Shown piece after piece: positions 9,130-18,500 of a DNA stretch of 64,000 nt. The translations under genes were made by a program, and so were the position numbers. This DNA comes from DASSUC01 sp035649895 (GTDB lineage Bacteria; Actinomycetota; Actinomycetes; Mycobacteriales; Micromonosporaceae), in contig DASRIS010000085.1 in the NCBI GenBank assembly GCA_035649895.1, positions 1 through 64,000 on the forward strand. The letters run 5' to 3'. The notes beneath the pieces were generated by a model. It saw only the letters and a program-made list of their open reading frames with translations, was not told the origin of the DNA and did not search any database. How positions within the stretch are numbered: position 1 is the first letter of the stretch; each line of letters starts with the position of its first letter.

Positions 9130-9666
9130 GTGCCGCACATGCAGAAGACCCCGACCCTGGATGCCTTGTCAGCGGTCGAGCAGGCCGGCGTTCTGGCCAC
9201 GCTGCTACGCGTCCATCCGGAGCTGGCGCGCGAGGCCGAGGCGATCGCCGCGGAGCGGCTGGCCGAAGAGGACAGTGACGAGGTGGCCGCAGGCGTCGCC
9301 GCTGAGCTGCGGGCTCTGCATCTCGAGCAGCTCGCCGACCGCGCCGGGCCGCAGTGGGACGGTGGGTACGTCGAGCCGCACGAGGCTGCGTGCGAGCTGC
9401 TCGACGAGGCGGTGCAGCCATACCTGGACGACCTGAGCCGGCGGATGAGGGTGGGCGCCACCGAGGCGGCCGGTCAGATCGCTCGCGGGATGCTGGCCGG
9501 CCTCTACGCCTGCCGGGACGAGAACGACAACGACCTGGTTCTCACCCATGCGGGTATGCCGGACGCGGTCGACTACCTCGCCAGTACCGTGCTGGCCGCC
9601 TGTGCCAAGGGTGGGGTGGCCGTACCGGAGCAGTGGCTGGCCGACAACTGTCCAGCATGGACATAG
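9130..9666 (+). CDS. Hypothetical acidic helical protein
   Basis: This 178-residue protein has no motif I recognise. It is strongly helical and acidic (REAEAIAAERLAEEDSDEV), with a conserved-looking centre LARGMLAGLY-like segment and the end VPEQWLADNCPAWT. A GTG start at 9130 follows a GGAG site; ATG 9139 is an alternative. It lies 72 bases after the preceding unknown gene on the same strand, so the two may be cotranscribed. It is followed by a 392-base gap (9667-10058) that holds only the palindrome at 9976-9987 and a short hairpin (TCGTGT/ACACGA, 9954-9970). Confidence 0.6.
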   Translation: MPHMQKTPTLDALSAVEQAGVLATLLRVHPELAREAEAIAAERLAEEDSDEVAAGVAAELRALHLEQLADRAGPQWDGGYVEPHEAACELLDEAVQPYLDDLSRRMRVGATEAAGQIARGMLAGLYACRDENDNDLVLTHAGMPDAVDYLASTVLAACAKGGVAVPEQWLADNCPAWT

Positions 9667-9975
9667 GACCGGGTCAGCTGGCTATGACTGGCTTAGTGGC
9701 CGACCGGTCGCCCAGGGAAGTCAGCGCCACGGACTGAGCATCAGTGGAACCGCCTGGGTGCGACGTTCCGAACTGTGCCACCAAGCGCGTCATGATCTAC
9801 AGCCGGCCAGCGTCGGTCCTGAGGTGACTGTCTCGGCGTTGCCCCGCAGGTCGGAGCTGATGGCGACGTACCAGGGCCGGCGCAGTGCCGGCACCGCCCG
9901 CCAGGCCCGGATGTGTCGCTGCGCAGTTATGCATCGCTCGGCATGGGTGAGTCTCGTGTGGTCGACACGACTGGT

Positions 9976-9987
9976 TGACAGCTGTCA
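9976..9987. promoter_or_regulatory. 12-bp palindrome over a -35-like TTGACA, upstream of DUF262-hipA
   Basis: TGACAGCTGTCA is a perfect palindrome. Its left half is part of TTGACA (9975-9980), a consensus -35 hexamer. It lies about 72 bases upstream of the DUF262 gene and could be its operator. No well-spaced -10 element is obvious, so the call is tentative. Confidence 0.35.
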
Positions 9988-10058
9988 TGAGCGCTTGTCT
10001 GGCTACGCTGGATGACAACACCGTTCAGAGAGCGGATCCGGACAGGAAAGGAGGCCCG

Positions 10059-11657
10059 ATGACGTCAGGCGCTCCGCTGGAGGGGTCCAGCTCTGGAAGC
10101 TACAGCATCCCGGACCTGGTCCGAATGGCTGCCGAGGGATCTATTCGGGTGCCGACATTCCAGCGGTCCTTCGTGTGGGACGCATCGGACGTACGGAAGC
10201 TGTTCGACAGTATCTATAGAGGGTTTCCAATCGGCACGATCCTCCTGTGGCGGAATGAGGGCCCTGCCGGTGAGGTCGCCCTCGGGCCGGTCGTGCTCCC
10301 GGTGCCGCGTCGTACAGATGCGTTATGGGTAGTGGATGGGCAGCAGCGCGTTACCTCCCTCTTCGGTGCTCTGGCCCCTACTGCCACCGGCGTAGACGAT
10401 CGTTTTGAGGTCTACTTTGACCTGGCCACGTCTCGTTTCGTCAACCCACGACGCGGCCTGGTGCCGCCCCGTTCCATTCCGGTACGCGAGGCGCTTGAAA
10501 CGCGTACCATGCTGGCCTGGCTACGTGAGCATCAGTCTGATCTTGAGCCAGTGGATCTCGATATCGCAGATAGGCTGGGGGGTGCCATACGAGACTACAA
10601 GGTTCCCGCCTACATTGTTTCGGGAAACGACCAGAGGCTGCTCAGGGAGGTCTTCGACAGGGTCAACTCGGCGGGACGTCCAATTCGCCGGGCGCAGGTC
10701 TTCCATGCGCTCTTTGCAAGCGATGCCGAGCCAGGCAGCCCCAGCGCGGTGGTTGAGGAGCTTCGGCATCTAGGGTTCGGCCGTCTCGACGAGAACAGGA
10801 TCGTCCAGAGCCTTCTGGCGATCAGGGGTGGCGATGTTCAGCGGGACGTACACGAAGAGTTCGATGATGGCGACGATCCTGCCGAATGGTATGACAGAAC
10901 AGAAGTGTCCCTGTCCAGGGCGATTGACTTTCTTCGTGCAGTGGGCGTCCCCCACCTATCTCTCATGCCGAGTACGCTGCCGCTGCCGGTCCTTGCGGCC
11001 TTCTTCTACATCCATCCCGAGCCTGAGCCTTGGATCTTGCGGCTGCTGTCACGGTGGCTATGGCGGAGCTGGGCTCACGACTTTGGTCGTGATGGCGGAC
11101 AGGCCTCAACTCTCAGGCGGGCCGTCAAGTCCGTCAACCCGAAAAAGCTGTCCCCGGACAAGGCGCCATCGAGCTTCCATGCAGTGGAGGCGCTTCTCTG
11201 GTCAACGACGGATGCGACTGCGCCGGAGATCTCCATGCAGGGATTTAGGAAGGACAAGGCGCATAGCCGTTTGATACTGCTCGCCCTGGCCGCACTAGGA
11301 CCGTTAGACGGCGGCGGGCATATAGACCTGGCCGAGGGGTTCGAAAGGCTGGGCGTCGACATCGTCACACAGCTGGTGCCGAACCACAGGTCGGATGCGG
11401 CGGCTTGGGGTTTCTGGCCGGCCGGATCCCGGCCCACCGGGGCCGAGGATGAGAAGGTGCTCGCAAGCCACGCCATTGACCCAGCCGCGGCTTTAATGCT
11501 GCGCGATCGTGACATTGATGGGTTCTTGTTGGCGCGTCGACGGCGTCTGCGCGCGCTCGTGCGGGGATTCCTCAGCAACCGGCTTGAGCCGGGCGCCTTG
11601 GTCCGGCCACCGCTCAACGATCTCATGGTGGCTGAGGAAGAGGGGGCAGCTCATTGA
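10059..11657 (+). CDS. DUF262 (GmrSD/ParB-like) domain protein
   Basis: This 532-residue protein starts at ATG 10059, with the ribosome site AAAGGAGG a few bases before it. The N-terminal half is a DUF262 domain: IRVPTFQRSFVWDASDVRKL (residues about 29-48), YRGFPIGTILLW, and the hallmark DGQQR at residues 93-97. DUF262 domains in GmrS/GmrSD and related defence proteins hydrolyse NTPs through the DGQQR motif. The C-terminal half (about 300-520) is helical, and I see no HNH nuclease (DUF1524) motif. The stop codon overlaps the TTG start of a HipA-like kinase, so the two are translationally coupled and probably function together. The pairing suggests a toxin-antitoxin or phage-defence module; that is inference. 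Confidence 0.85.
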   Translation: MTSGAPLEGSSSGSYSIPDLVRMAAEGSIRVPTFQRSFVWDASDVRKLFDSIYRGFPIGTILLWRNEGPAGEVALGPVVLPVPRRTDALWVVDGQQRVTSLFGALAPTATGVDDRFEVYFDLATSRFVNPRRGLVPPRSIPVREALETRTMLAWLREHQSDLEPVDLDIADRLGGAIRDYKVPAYIVSGNDQRLLREVFDRVNSAGRPIRRAQVFHALFASDAEPGSPSAVVEELRHLGFGRLDENRIVQSLLAIRGGDVQRDVHEEFDDGDDPAEWYDRTEVSLSRAIDFLRAVGVPHLSLMPSTLPLPVLAAFFYIHPEPEPWILRLLSRWLWRSWAHDFGRDGGQASTLRRAVKSVNPKKLSPDKAPSSFHAVEALLWSTTDATAPEISMQGFRKDKAHSRLILLALAALGPLDGGGHIDLAEGFERLGVDIVTQLVPNHRSDAAAWGFWPAGSRPTGAEDEKVLASHAIDPAAALMLRDRDIDGFLLARRRRLRALVRGFLSNRLEPGALVRPPLNDLMVAEEEGAAH

Positions 11658-12895
11658 GCGAGCAAGCCACCCTGCGGCTGGAGCTTCAGGCTGCCACCGG
11701 CCCGTGGGTCGAGGTCGGCTTCCTGCGAAAGTCCGGATCCAAGAACTGGTTCGAGCTCTCTGAGACGTACTGGGACCTGCCCGACCGGCCGGTCCTTGGT
11801 CAGATCTTCGAGGAGGAGGGGAGGACGTATCGCCCCAGCTCTTGGGTAGCGTTGCCGCACTGGTTCTCCCATCTTCTCCCGGAGGGGCGGCTACGCCAGG
11901 CTGTGGCCGAGGCGGCCCATACGAAGAGTATGCATGAGTTCGACCTGCTCGCCCGTATCGGCCAGGACGACCTGCCGGGAGCGCTTAGAGCGACGATCGT
12001 GAACTCTCCGACTGATCTCTCCATACCTCCCGAGCGGGCCATGGAGGCGGCAGATGCCTGCCGGGTCGACCCTCTTCTCAAGTTCAGCCTAGCCGGCGCA
12101 CAGCTGAAGTTTTCCGTGCTCGCCGATGATCGGGGCTTGACAGTGCCGGCGAAAGGCGAGGCCGGAAACGTCATCCTCAAGTTTCCCGACGGCCGCGCGG
12201 GTTTCTCCGGTGTCCCAGAGGCCGAGCTCGGCTGTATTGAGCTGGCGCGGCTGTCCGGGCTTCGTACCCCGGCTGCGCGGCTGTGGCAGCCGTCCGAGGT
12301 GACTGGTCTTGAGGAATGGGCACGTCGTACCTCCGGCATGGCGCTGGCGGTGGATCGTTTTGATCGCCTTACGAGTAGCCGGCGGGTGCATATGGAGGAG
12401 CTGGCCCAGATAATGAATGTCCCCACGAAGCCGGACGGGGCAAAGTACCAGCGTGCCAACTTTGAGACGGTGGCGATGCATGCGAGCGCGCTGAGCGGTC
12501 TCGACTCGGTAGGGGAGGTCATCGACCGTATCGTGCTCAACGTGATCATCGGGAACGGCGATGCACACCTTAAGAACTGGGCGTTCTTATACCCGGATGG
12601 CCGGATTCCGATCCTGAGTCCGGTCTATGACATACTGCCAACAGTGCTGTATGTGCCCAATGATGATCTCGGCCTGAAGCTCGACGGTGAGAGGCGGTTC
12701 GAGGCGATAACCCTGCAGAGTTTTGTTCGTCTGGGTGAGCGTTCAGGGTATGGGGGAGACTTGGCCGCCCAACGGGCTGGCGACGCCGTTGAGAAAGTCA
12801 TGGGCAACTGGCGCTCGTTGGGGGACCATCTGACGCGTGAGCAATATGGGATCCTCACGAAGAGGCACAGCACACTCGCACTTCTCGCGTCGTGA
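11654..12895 (+). CDS. HipA-like Ser/Thr kinase, toxin family
   Basis: HipA kinases phosphorylate targets such as aminoacyl-tRNA synthetases and stall growth. This 413-residue protein has the expected order: LPHWFSHLLPEG (HipA N-terminal subdomain, about 67-78), SLAGAQLKFSV (145-155, ATP loop), LKFP (175-178, probable ATP lysine), NVIIGNGDAHLKNW (296-309, catalytic loop with Asp303) and SPVYDILPT (322-330, Mg-binding Asp326). All key residues are present, so the kinase looks active. The TTG start sits inside the stop of the DUF262 gene. No HTH (HipB) gene lies on either side, which is unusual. The DUF262 protein may take the regulatory or antitoxin role. Confidence 0.88.
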   Translation: MSEQATLRLELQAATGPWVEVGFLRKSGSKNWFELSETYWDLPDRPVLGQIFEEEGRTYRPSSWVALPHWFSHLLPEGRLRQAVAEAAHTKSMHEFDLLARIGQDDLPGALRATIVNSPTDLSIPPERAMEAADACRVDPLLKFSLAGAQLKFSVLADDRGLTVPAKGEAGNVILKFPDGRAGFSGVPEAELGCIELARLSGLRTPAARLWQPSEVTGLEEWARRTSGMALAVDRFDRLTSSRRVHMEELAQIMNVPTKPDGAKYQRANFETVAMHASALSGLDSVGEVIDRIVLNVIIGNGDAHLKNWAFLYPDGRIPILSPVYDILPTVLYVPNDDLGLKLDGERRFEAITLQSFVRLGERSGYGGDLAAQRAGDAVEKVMGNWRSLGDHLTREQYGILTKRHSTLALLAS

Positions 12896-13029
12896 ATAGC
12901 TTTTGCGCCTAGTTTCTGTCGAGTGCGCCGCATGCCCGCCGGGACAGTCACGGCCAGCCACCTGTGAGGACGGCCCAGGAGAGGACGTTTACCGCGCAGC
13001 CGCTGGCACCATCGCTGCCTTGGCCCAGT

Positions 13030-13104
13030 ACCTGTGTCGAACACCTGTGCGCAGCCCGCCGGCGCGGGGCGAAGTTGATAAGTTCATTTAGGTGTTCGAC
13101 AGGT
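13030..13104. repeat. Inverted repeat pair in intergenic gap
   Basis: ACCTGTGTCGAACACCT (13030-13046) and AGGTGTTCGACAGGT (13090-13104) are inverted copies differing by a 2-base insertion, separated by 43 bases. They lie in the 294-base gap after hipA. The function is unknown; a recombination site or a structured 3' end is possible. Confidence 0.5.
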
Positions 13105-13138
13105 ATGACAACTTTGCCTGTCGGCCGGAGTCTGTGGT

Positions 13139-13174
13139 GCTGCCGGCCACCGCGGTAAGACGGTGGCCGGCAGC
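13139..13174. terminator. Hairpin between convergent hipA-like and M4 protease genes
   Basis: GCTGCCGGCCACCG (13139-13152) and CGGTGGCCGGCAGC (13161-13174) form a perfect 14-bp stem with an 8-base loop. It sits just past the stop of the minus-strand protease gene and downstream of the plus-strand kinase operon, so it can serve both. There is no U-tract, as is common for actinomycete terminators. Confidence 0.7.
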
Positions 13175-13189
13175 GCCTTTCAGCTGCGA

Positions 13190-15277
13190 TCAGGTGCGGA
13201 CGATCGTCACGTTGTCCACGCCGGCCTCGACCAGGCTGGCGGTGGAGGCGTCAGCCGCCTCGACCCGCAGCCGGACGCTCTGCCCGGCGAAGCTGGACAG
13301 GTTGACGCTTGCTGTCGCCCAGGACCCGGCCCGGTTCGTTGCCGCGCCGACCTGGCTGAACACCACCGTGGCGCCGGTTCCGGAGACCACGCTGACCCGG
13401 AAGTAGTCAGCGCTGCTCGAGTTGTTCAGGTGCGCCAGGTACCACGAGAACGACAGCGTGAGCGTCGCCGCCGATGGCAGCGCGATCAACGGGGACTGCA
13501 TCGTCGTGGTGCCGCCGTCCACGTCGTACGAGCCTGCGCCCGTGCCGGCGAGGCGGCCGGTCACCAGGTCGTTGACGCCGGAGACCGTGGTGCCCAGCTG
13601 CAGCGTGACGGTGGAGGTGGTGCCCTCCGGGTCGCCCCGCTCCCACTGGCCCAGGGTGGCGGTGTCGGTGCCGTTGGGGTTGGTGACCCAGCCGGTCGCG
13701 GTCTCGAAGGTGTCGGAGTAGATCGTGGTCCCGCCGCCGCCGCTGCACGTGGGCTCACCGGCCTGGACCGGCACGGAGACTGCGTTCCAGGCCGCCTTGA
13801 CGGTGGCGCACTGCGGCGAGCTGGCACCGTAGAGGTTCACTGCCGCGTTGAGCGAGGCGAGCCGGACGTTGGCGTACCGCCAGGTTGAGGTCTTGGCCAG
13901 CATCGCGTTGTAGTAGATCCGGCCGGCGACCTGCACGCCGATGCCGGTCACGGTCGAGCCGTTGCAGGTCGGGCTGGCCGGGTTGCCGGCCGGGTTCGAG
14001 CCCATCGCGACCAGGTAGAACCAGTGGTTGAGCGGGCCCGCCGCAGCGTGCACCTCGGTGTTGGGGATCGCGGTTGACCAGCAGTTCGGGTCGCCCTCGG
14101 CGGCCGGGTTGTACATGTTGCGGATCTCGCCGCTGCCGGAGAGGTTGACCTCCTCGCCGACCAGGAAGTCCGGCGGGTCGTTCGGGTTGTTGGTGTAGTG
14201 CTCGGTCAGCGCGCCGAAGATGTCGCCGGTGCCCTCGTTGATGCCACCGTTCTCGTTGCCGCTGCCGGCGCCGCCGGGGGTGGTCTGGAAGATCGCGTGG
14301 CCGTACTCGTGCGCCACCACGTCGATCGGGGTGACCTGGCGCAGGTTGTCCGAGGAGTGCCCGAAGTTGGTGTAGCTGCCGTTCCAGTAGGCGTTGACGG
14401 CGTTCAGGCCCACCCGGGCCGGGAAGCCGCCGCCGCTGCCGTTGATGCCGTTGCGCCCGAGCCAGCTGCCGAGCATGTCCCATTCCCGCTGTACGGCGTA
14501 GAGCGCGTCCACGCACGCGGTCTCGAGGTTCGTGCCCGACCCGTTGCCCCAGATGTCATCGGTGCCGGTAAACGTCGTGCCGGTCTGCCCGCCGCAGCGG
14601 ATGCCGGACCGGGTCGGGTCCGACATCGACCACGACGTGCCCGAACCCGACGTCGAGATGGTGACCTGGCCGTTGTAGTAGCTGTTGCCGGTGCCGGCGC
14701 GGACCATGTCGACGCTGTCGGCCACGGCTCCGGTCAGCGCGTCCACGTAGATGCTCGGCACGCTCGGCGTCCCGTCGGCCTTGGCGCCGGTGAGCTTGAC
14801 CTCCCAGGCCAGCCGCGGGGTGCCCCAGGCCAGCACGACCAGGCGCGGCGCGCTCGCCGTCTCCACCGTCGCCAGCGTGGCGCGGGCGGTGGCGGACGCC
14901 GCGTCGGCGCCTACCGTGGGCCGGTTGCCCACCGCGATGACCCGGTCCTGGGCCACGGCGGTGTTGAGCACCGCGCCGGTCGCGCCGGTCACCACGACCA
15001 GGTCGCCGCCGACCACGGGCAGGCCGCGGTACGTACGTTCGTACGAGAAGTACTTGAGGCCGTTGCCGCCGGGCTGCATTCCGGTCCGGAAGATCTTGTC
15101 GTCCGGGCTCTTGCGCAGCGTGGCGTTGCCGCTCGCGACCAGCGCGTCAGCGGCGGCGGCCGCGGGGTCGGCCGCGTCGGGGGTTGACGGGACGGCGCTC
15201 GCCGGCACCGAGACCATGGCGATGCCAACGGTCGCGGCGGCGAGCAGCGCGAGGGTGATGGGGGTTCTGCGTCTCAA
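13190..15277 (-). CDS. Secreted M4 (thermolysin) family metalloprotease
   Basis: The protein (695 residues) is an exported zinc endopeptidase precursor. The TTG at 15277 is chosen because AGGAGGGG lies 8 bases upstream; the signal peptide LRRRTPITLALLAAATVG...ASA follows at once. The propeptide has an FTP-like region (TYRGLPVVGGDLVVV). The zinc motif HEYGH is at residues 323-327 and GGINEGTGD follows about 20 residues later, giving both zinc histidines, the catalytic Glu and the third-ligand Glu. A C-terminal beta-sandwich domain (about the last 170 residues, from DTFETATGW to DNVTIVRT) resembles those appended to secreted actinomycete hydrolases. The gene is monocistronic, with a palindromic operator candidate upstream and a strong hairpin after its stop. 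Confidence 0.92.
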   Translation of the reverse strand: MRRRTPITLALLAAATVGIAMVSVPASAVPSTPDAADPAAAAADALVASGNATLRKSPDDKIFRTGMQPGGNGLKYFSYERTYRGLPVVGGDLVVVTGATGAVLNTAVAQDRVIAVGNRPTVGADAASATARATLATVETASAPRLVVLAWGTPRLAWEVKLTGAKADGTPSVPSIYVDALTGAVADSVDMVRAGTGNSYYNGQVTISTSGSGTSWSMSDPTRSGIRCGGQTGTTFTGTDDIWGNGSGTNLETACVDALYAVQREWDMLGSWLGRNGINGSGGGFPARVGLNAVNAYWNGSYTNFGHSSDNLRQVTPIDVVAHEYGHAIFQTTPGGAGSGNENGGINEGTGDIFGALTEHYTNNPNDPPDFLVGEEVNLSGSGEIRNMYNPAAEGDPNCWSTAIPNTEVHAAAGPLNHWFYLVAMGSNPAGNPASPTCNGSTVTGIGVQVAGRIYYNAMLAKTSTWRYANVRLASLNAAVNLYGASSPQCATVKAAWNAVSVPVQAGEPTCSGGGGTTIYSDTFETATGWVTNPNGTDTATLGQWERGDPEGTTSTVTLQLGTTVSGVNDLVTGRLAGTGAGSYDVDGGTTTMQSPLIALPSAATLTLSFSWYLAHLNNSSSADYFRVSVVSGTGATVVFSQVGAATNRAGSWATASVNLSSFAGQSVRLRVEAADASTASLVEAGVDNVTIVRT

Positions 15278-15333
15278 GGGTCCTACCCCTCCTGGGATGC
15301 AGCCCGCGCCCTTGCAAGGCCACGGACAGGTAG

Positions 15334-15349
15334 CCGTCAATATTGACGG
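15334..15349. promoter_or_regulatory. 16-bp perfect palindrome upstream of the M4 protease
   Basis: CCGTCAATATTGACGG is a perfect palindrome centred about 65 bases upstream of the protease TTG start, in a locally AT-rich patch. The placement suits an operator for a dimeric regulator. The regulator is unknown. Confidence 0.5.
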
Positions 15350-15511
15350 TAATCACACTCTGGCAGCCGGATCTCCCCGCGTCAACGTCCCACCCCCGGT
15401 GCGTGGGAAGGCCCGCGCACGACCATCCCCGCCCGCCCGCCCCATCACGTCTCCGCAGCCCAAAGCCCCCCGGGTACGCCGGACCGCAGCCGCCAGCTGC
15501 CCCGTGCGCGT

Positions 15512-18500
15512 CTACTCGTCGCCGAGCGAGTCGAGCAGCCGCAGGAGGTTGGCGACCGACTCCTCATCGAGGCTCCTGCCCGCCTCGGCGAGGAAGACCC
15601 CCTCGCCAAGCTGCCCCCGCAGCGTACGGAGCGCCCGCAGGTCGATGTGTGCCTGGGGCACGCCGATGCCTAGCCTGATAGCCAGAGCCGTGACGTGTAG
15701 TGGGACCGCCTCCCGCGGTCGCTGAAGCGCCGTGCGGAGAATCCCCAGCTGGCTGATTGTCGTCGCGATGCCGGCTTGGTTGCCGAGCTGCTCGTTGATG
15801 GTGAGGGCCTGTTGGTAGCGGCGTTCGGCTTCGGGGTAGTCGCCCCTGTCCTGGGCGAGCATGCCGAGCTGGTGGTAGCTGCTGGCCATGCCGGCTTGGT
15901 TGCTGAGCTGCTCGTCGATGGTGAGGGACTGTTGGTAGCGGCGTTCGGCTTCGGGGTAGTCGCCTTGCAGATAGGCGAGGTTGCCGAGCTGGTGGTAGCT
16001 GGTGGCCATGCCGGCTTGGTTGCTGAGCTGCTCGTTGATGGTGAGGGACTGTTGGTAGCGGCGTTCGGCTTCGGGGTAGTCGCCCCGGGCATGGGCGAGG
16101 ATGCCGAGCCGGTAGATCCAGGCGGGTTGCCGGGGGGAGTCAAGGGACTGATGGGTGAGAGTGTCATGGATGAGCGCGGTCTCGTGGTCCCATGCGCCCC
16201 ATTGGTGCAGCTGTGAGCAGATGTCTTCCGTGACCGTGCCGGCCTCTTCAACGTCGCCCGCTTCTAGTAGGTGATAGCGGGCCTCGATCAGGTCTTTGAC
16301 ATCCGCTTCGCGGTCTTGTGGCCATTCCTGGACCCGCCACCGCCAGTAGGCGGCGGCACTGCGATGCGCCGCTTGCAGGACTCCGGTCTGGCCGGTGTCT
16401 TGGACATGCCGTTCGAGTTCGGCTGCGGTCCACCGGTGCACGAACACCAACCCCGTCTCCTCGTCGGTGCTCAGCAGGCTGGACTCGGACAGCACCCGGA
16501 GCACTGGGTCGAGGTCGGCGGAGGTTGATCTCGGCGGCGTCGGTGGCTCGGAGTAACGCCGCAGCTGAGCGGCGAGCTGGTCGCGGTCGGACTCGGGCAG
16601 CGGGCTGGTAGCCCTGTCCAGGGCCTGGGCAAGCTCGTCCGGAGTGAGTCCGTGACGTTGCAGGATCTGCCCGATCTGCTCGGCAGCGTCTCGCCGCTCC
16701 TCGGCGTTGGAGGCGGTGTCGTCGGGCGTGCCGATCTGGAAGAGCAGGGCCGCCTCGTCGACTGGTTCACGGTAGACGCTGGCACCGACTAGCAGCCGCA
16801 CCGCGCCGTCCACTGTGGCGAGCCGGGTCAAATGCTCGCCGAGGAGGATGTCGTCGGCGGCGAGGGTGACCACCTCGGCTAGGGCGACGTCGAGGTCCCG
16901 GCCGGTGTGCAGCCACCGCTGCGCGGTCTCCTCGCCCAGCTTGGCCCGGACCGCCTTGGCAAGGCGATCGGTGATGTCTGGGAAGCGGCCCACGCCGCCG
17001 GCCAGTAGCGCGTCGAGGTACTCCAGCGTGCGGGGGTGGCCACCCACCATCCGCCACACCCGCTCAACCTGGTCGTCGTCGAGTTGGTCCAGGTGCGGGA
17101 GAGCCCAAATCAGTTTGAGCGTCTCGGCGAAGGTCATCGGCCCCAGGCGCTGCCGGTACAGGCCGGCACCGGCCGGTAGCGGGAACGGATGACGGCTGGT
17201 GACCAGCAGCCGGCTACGGCCCGGCGCGTCGATCCAGGCGGCGAGCAGCCCGGCCAGCGACTGGTCCGCCACCCGCCACCCGGACGTGCCACCCTCGGTG
17301 CGGGCCAGGTTGTCCTCGAAGTTGTCGAGCACCACCAGCACGCCGAGCTGGCCCAGCACATGCTGGCGTAGCAGGGCGTACCGGTCGGCCCAGCCGACAT
17401 CGAGCCGGTTGGCGACCTCCACCGCCGCCCACGTCATGCCCGAGGTCTGCCCGGTGACGATCAGGTGCTGGCGCAGCACGGCGGCCACGGCCGACAGCAG
17501 ACCGTCCACCGAGGTGGACCCGGTCGCCACCGCCACCAGCCGCCCCGGTTCGTGCCGGGTGGCGTGGTGCACCAGCTCCGCGGCGAGCGTGGTCTTGCCC
17601 ACCCCACCGATGCCGTGCAGCAGCACGCCGGGCCAGGCCGAGTCCGAGGCGAGCAGCGCGGGTAGGGTCCGTTGCTCGAAGCGGCGGCCGACGAACTCCC
17701 CTACCGGCCGGGTCAGCAGCCCGGCCACGGTCGCCTGCGCAGCGGACAGCGACTGCGCAGCCCTGCCCGGGTCGTAGGCGGGCACGGCCGGGCGAGCGGC
17801 GACGATGCTGACCACGCTCCACTCGTCCAGTCCGGAGATGGCCTGGTCGAGCCGGTCGGTGGCGCTGGCCAGCTCGCGGTGCACGATCCGGCGGGCCTCG
17901 GCCACGGCCCGCACCACATCGGGGTGATCGGTCTCGGCGAGCTGAGTGTAGACACGGGCGAACAGCGAGGTGGCGTACCGGTCCGTCACCGAGGTCTCGG
18001 TGCCGATTACCGCGGCGGCGCCACGGGCCAGCAGCCGCCCCGCGAACGACACCCCGTCCGCATCCGGCGTGTCGGTGTAGCAGGCGGCCAGCGCCACTAC
18101 CGGCGGCATCGCCCCGGCCGGCACCGCCTCATCGACGAGCTCGTCCGCAGTGACCGACCGGGCGTTGCCGGCCTCGTCCTCCAGCACCAGCACGCCTGGG
18201 CCGCCATGGGCGGAGATGTGCAGCACGTGCACGCCGCCACCGTCCAGCGCGGCGCGGATCGCGGCGGTGGTGGCGAACGGCACGACCTGCACCTGCGCCT
18301 GCCCCTGTCGGGCGCCCCGCACCGCGGCGAGCACCTTGCGCAGCTCCCGCTCGTAGTCCAGCACCGCCCCTCCGCCGCGGACCGGTGCGGAGATCGCCAC
18401 CACGATCCGCAGCGGCCCGCCCGTCACCGGCGGCACCCCGGCCGCCGCGACCCGGTAGACCGTCACCAGCGGGTGCAGCGCCAGCGGCTGCCAGGTCACC

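Noticed and set aside
9797..10021. A small HipB-like antitoxin before DUF262-hipA
   Set aside because: Short frames here show no helix-turn-helix pattern and no ribosome site.
15775..16100. CRISPR array
   Set aside because: The 120-base period, lack of unique spacers and coherent TPR translation show coding repeats.
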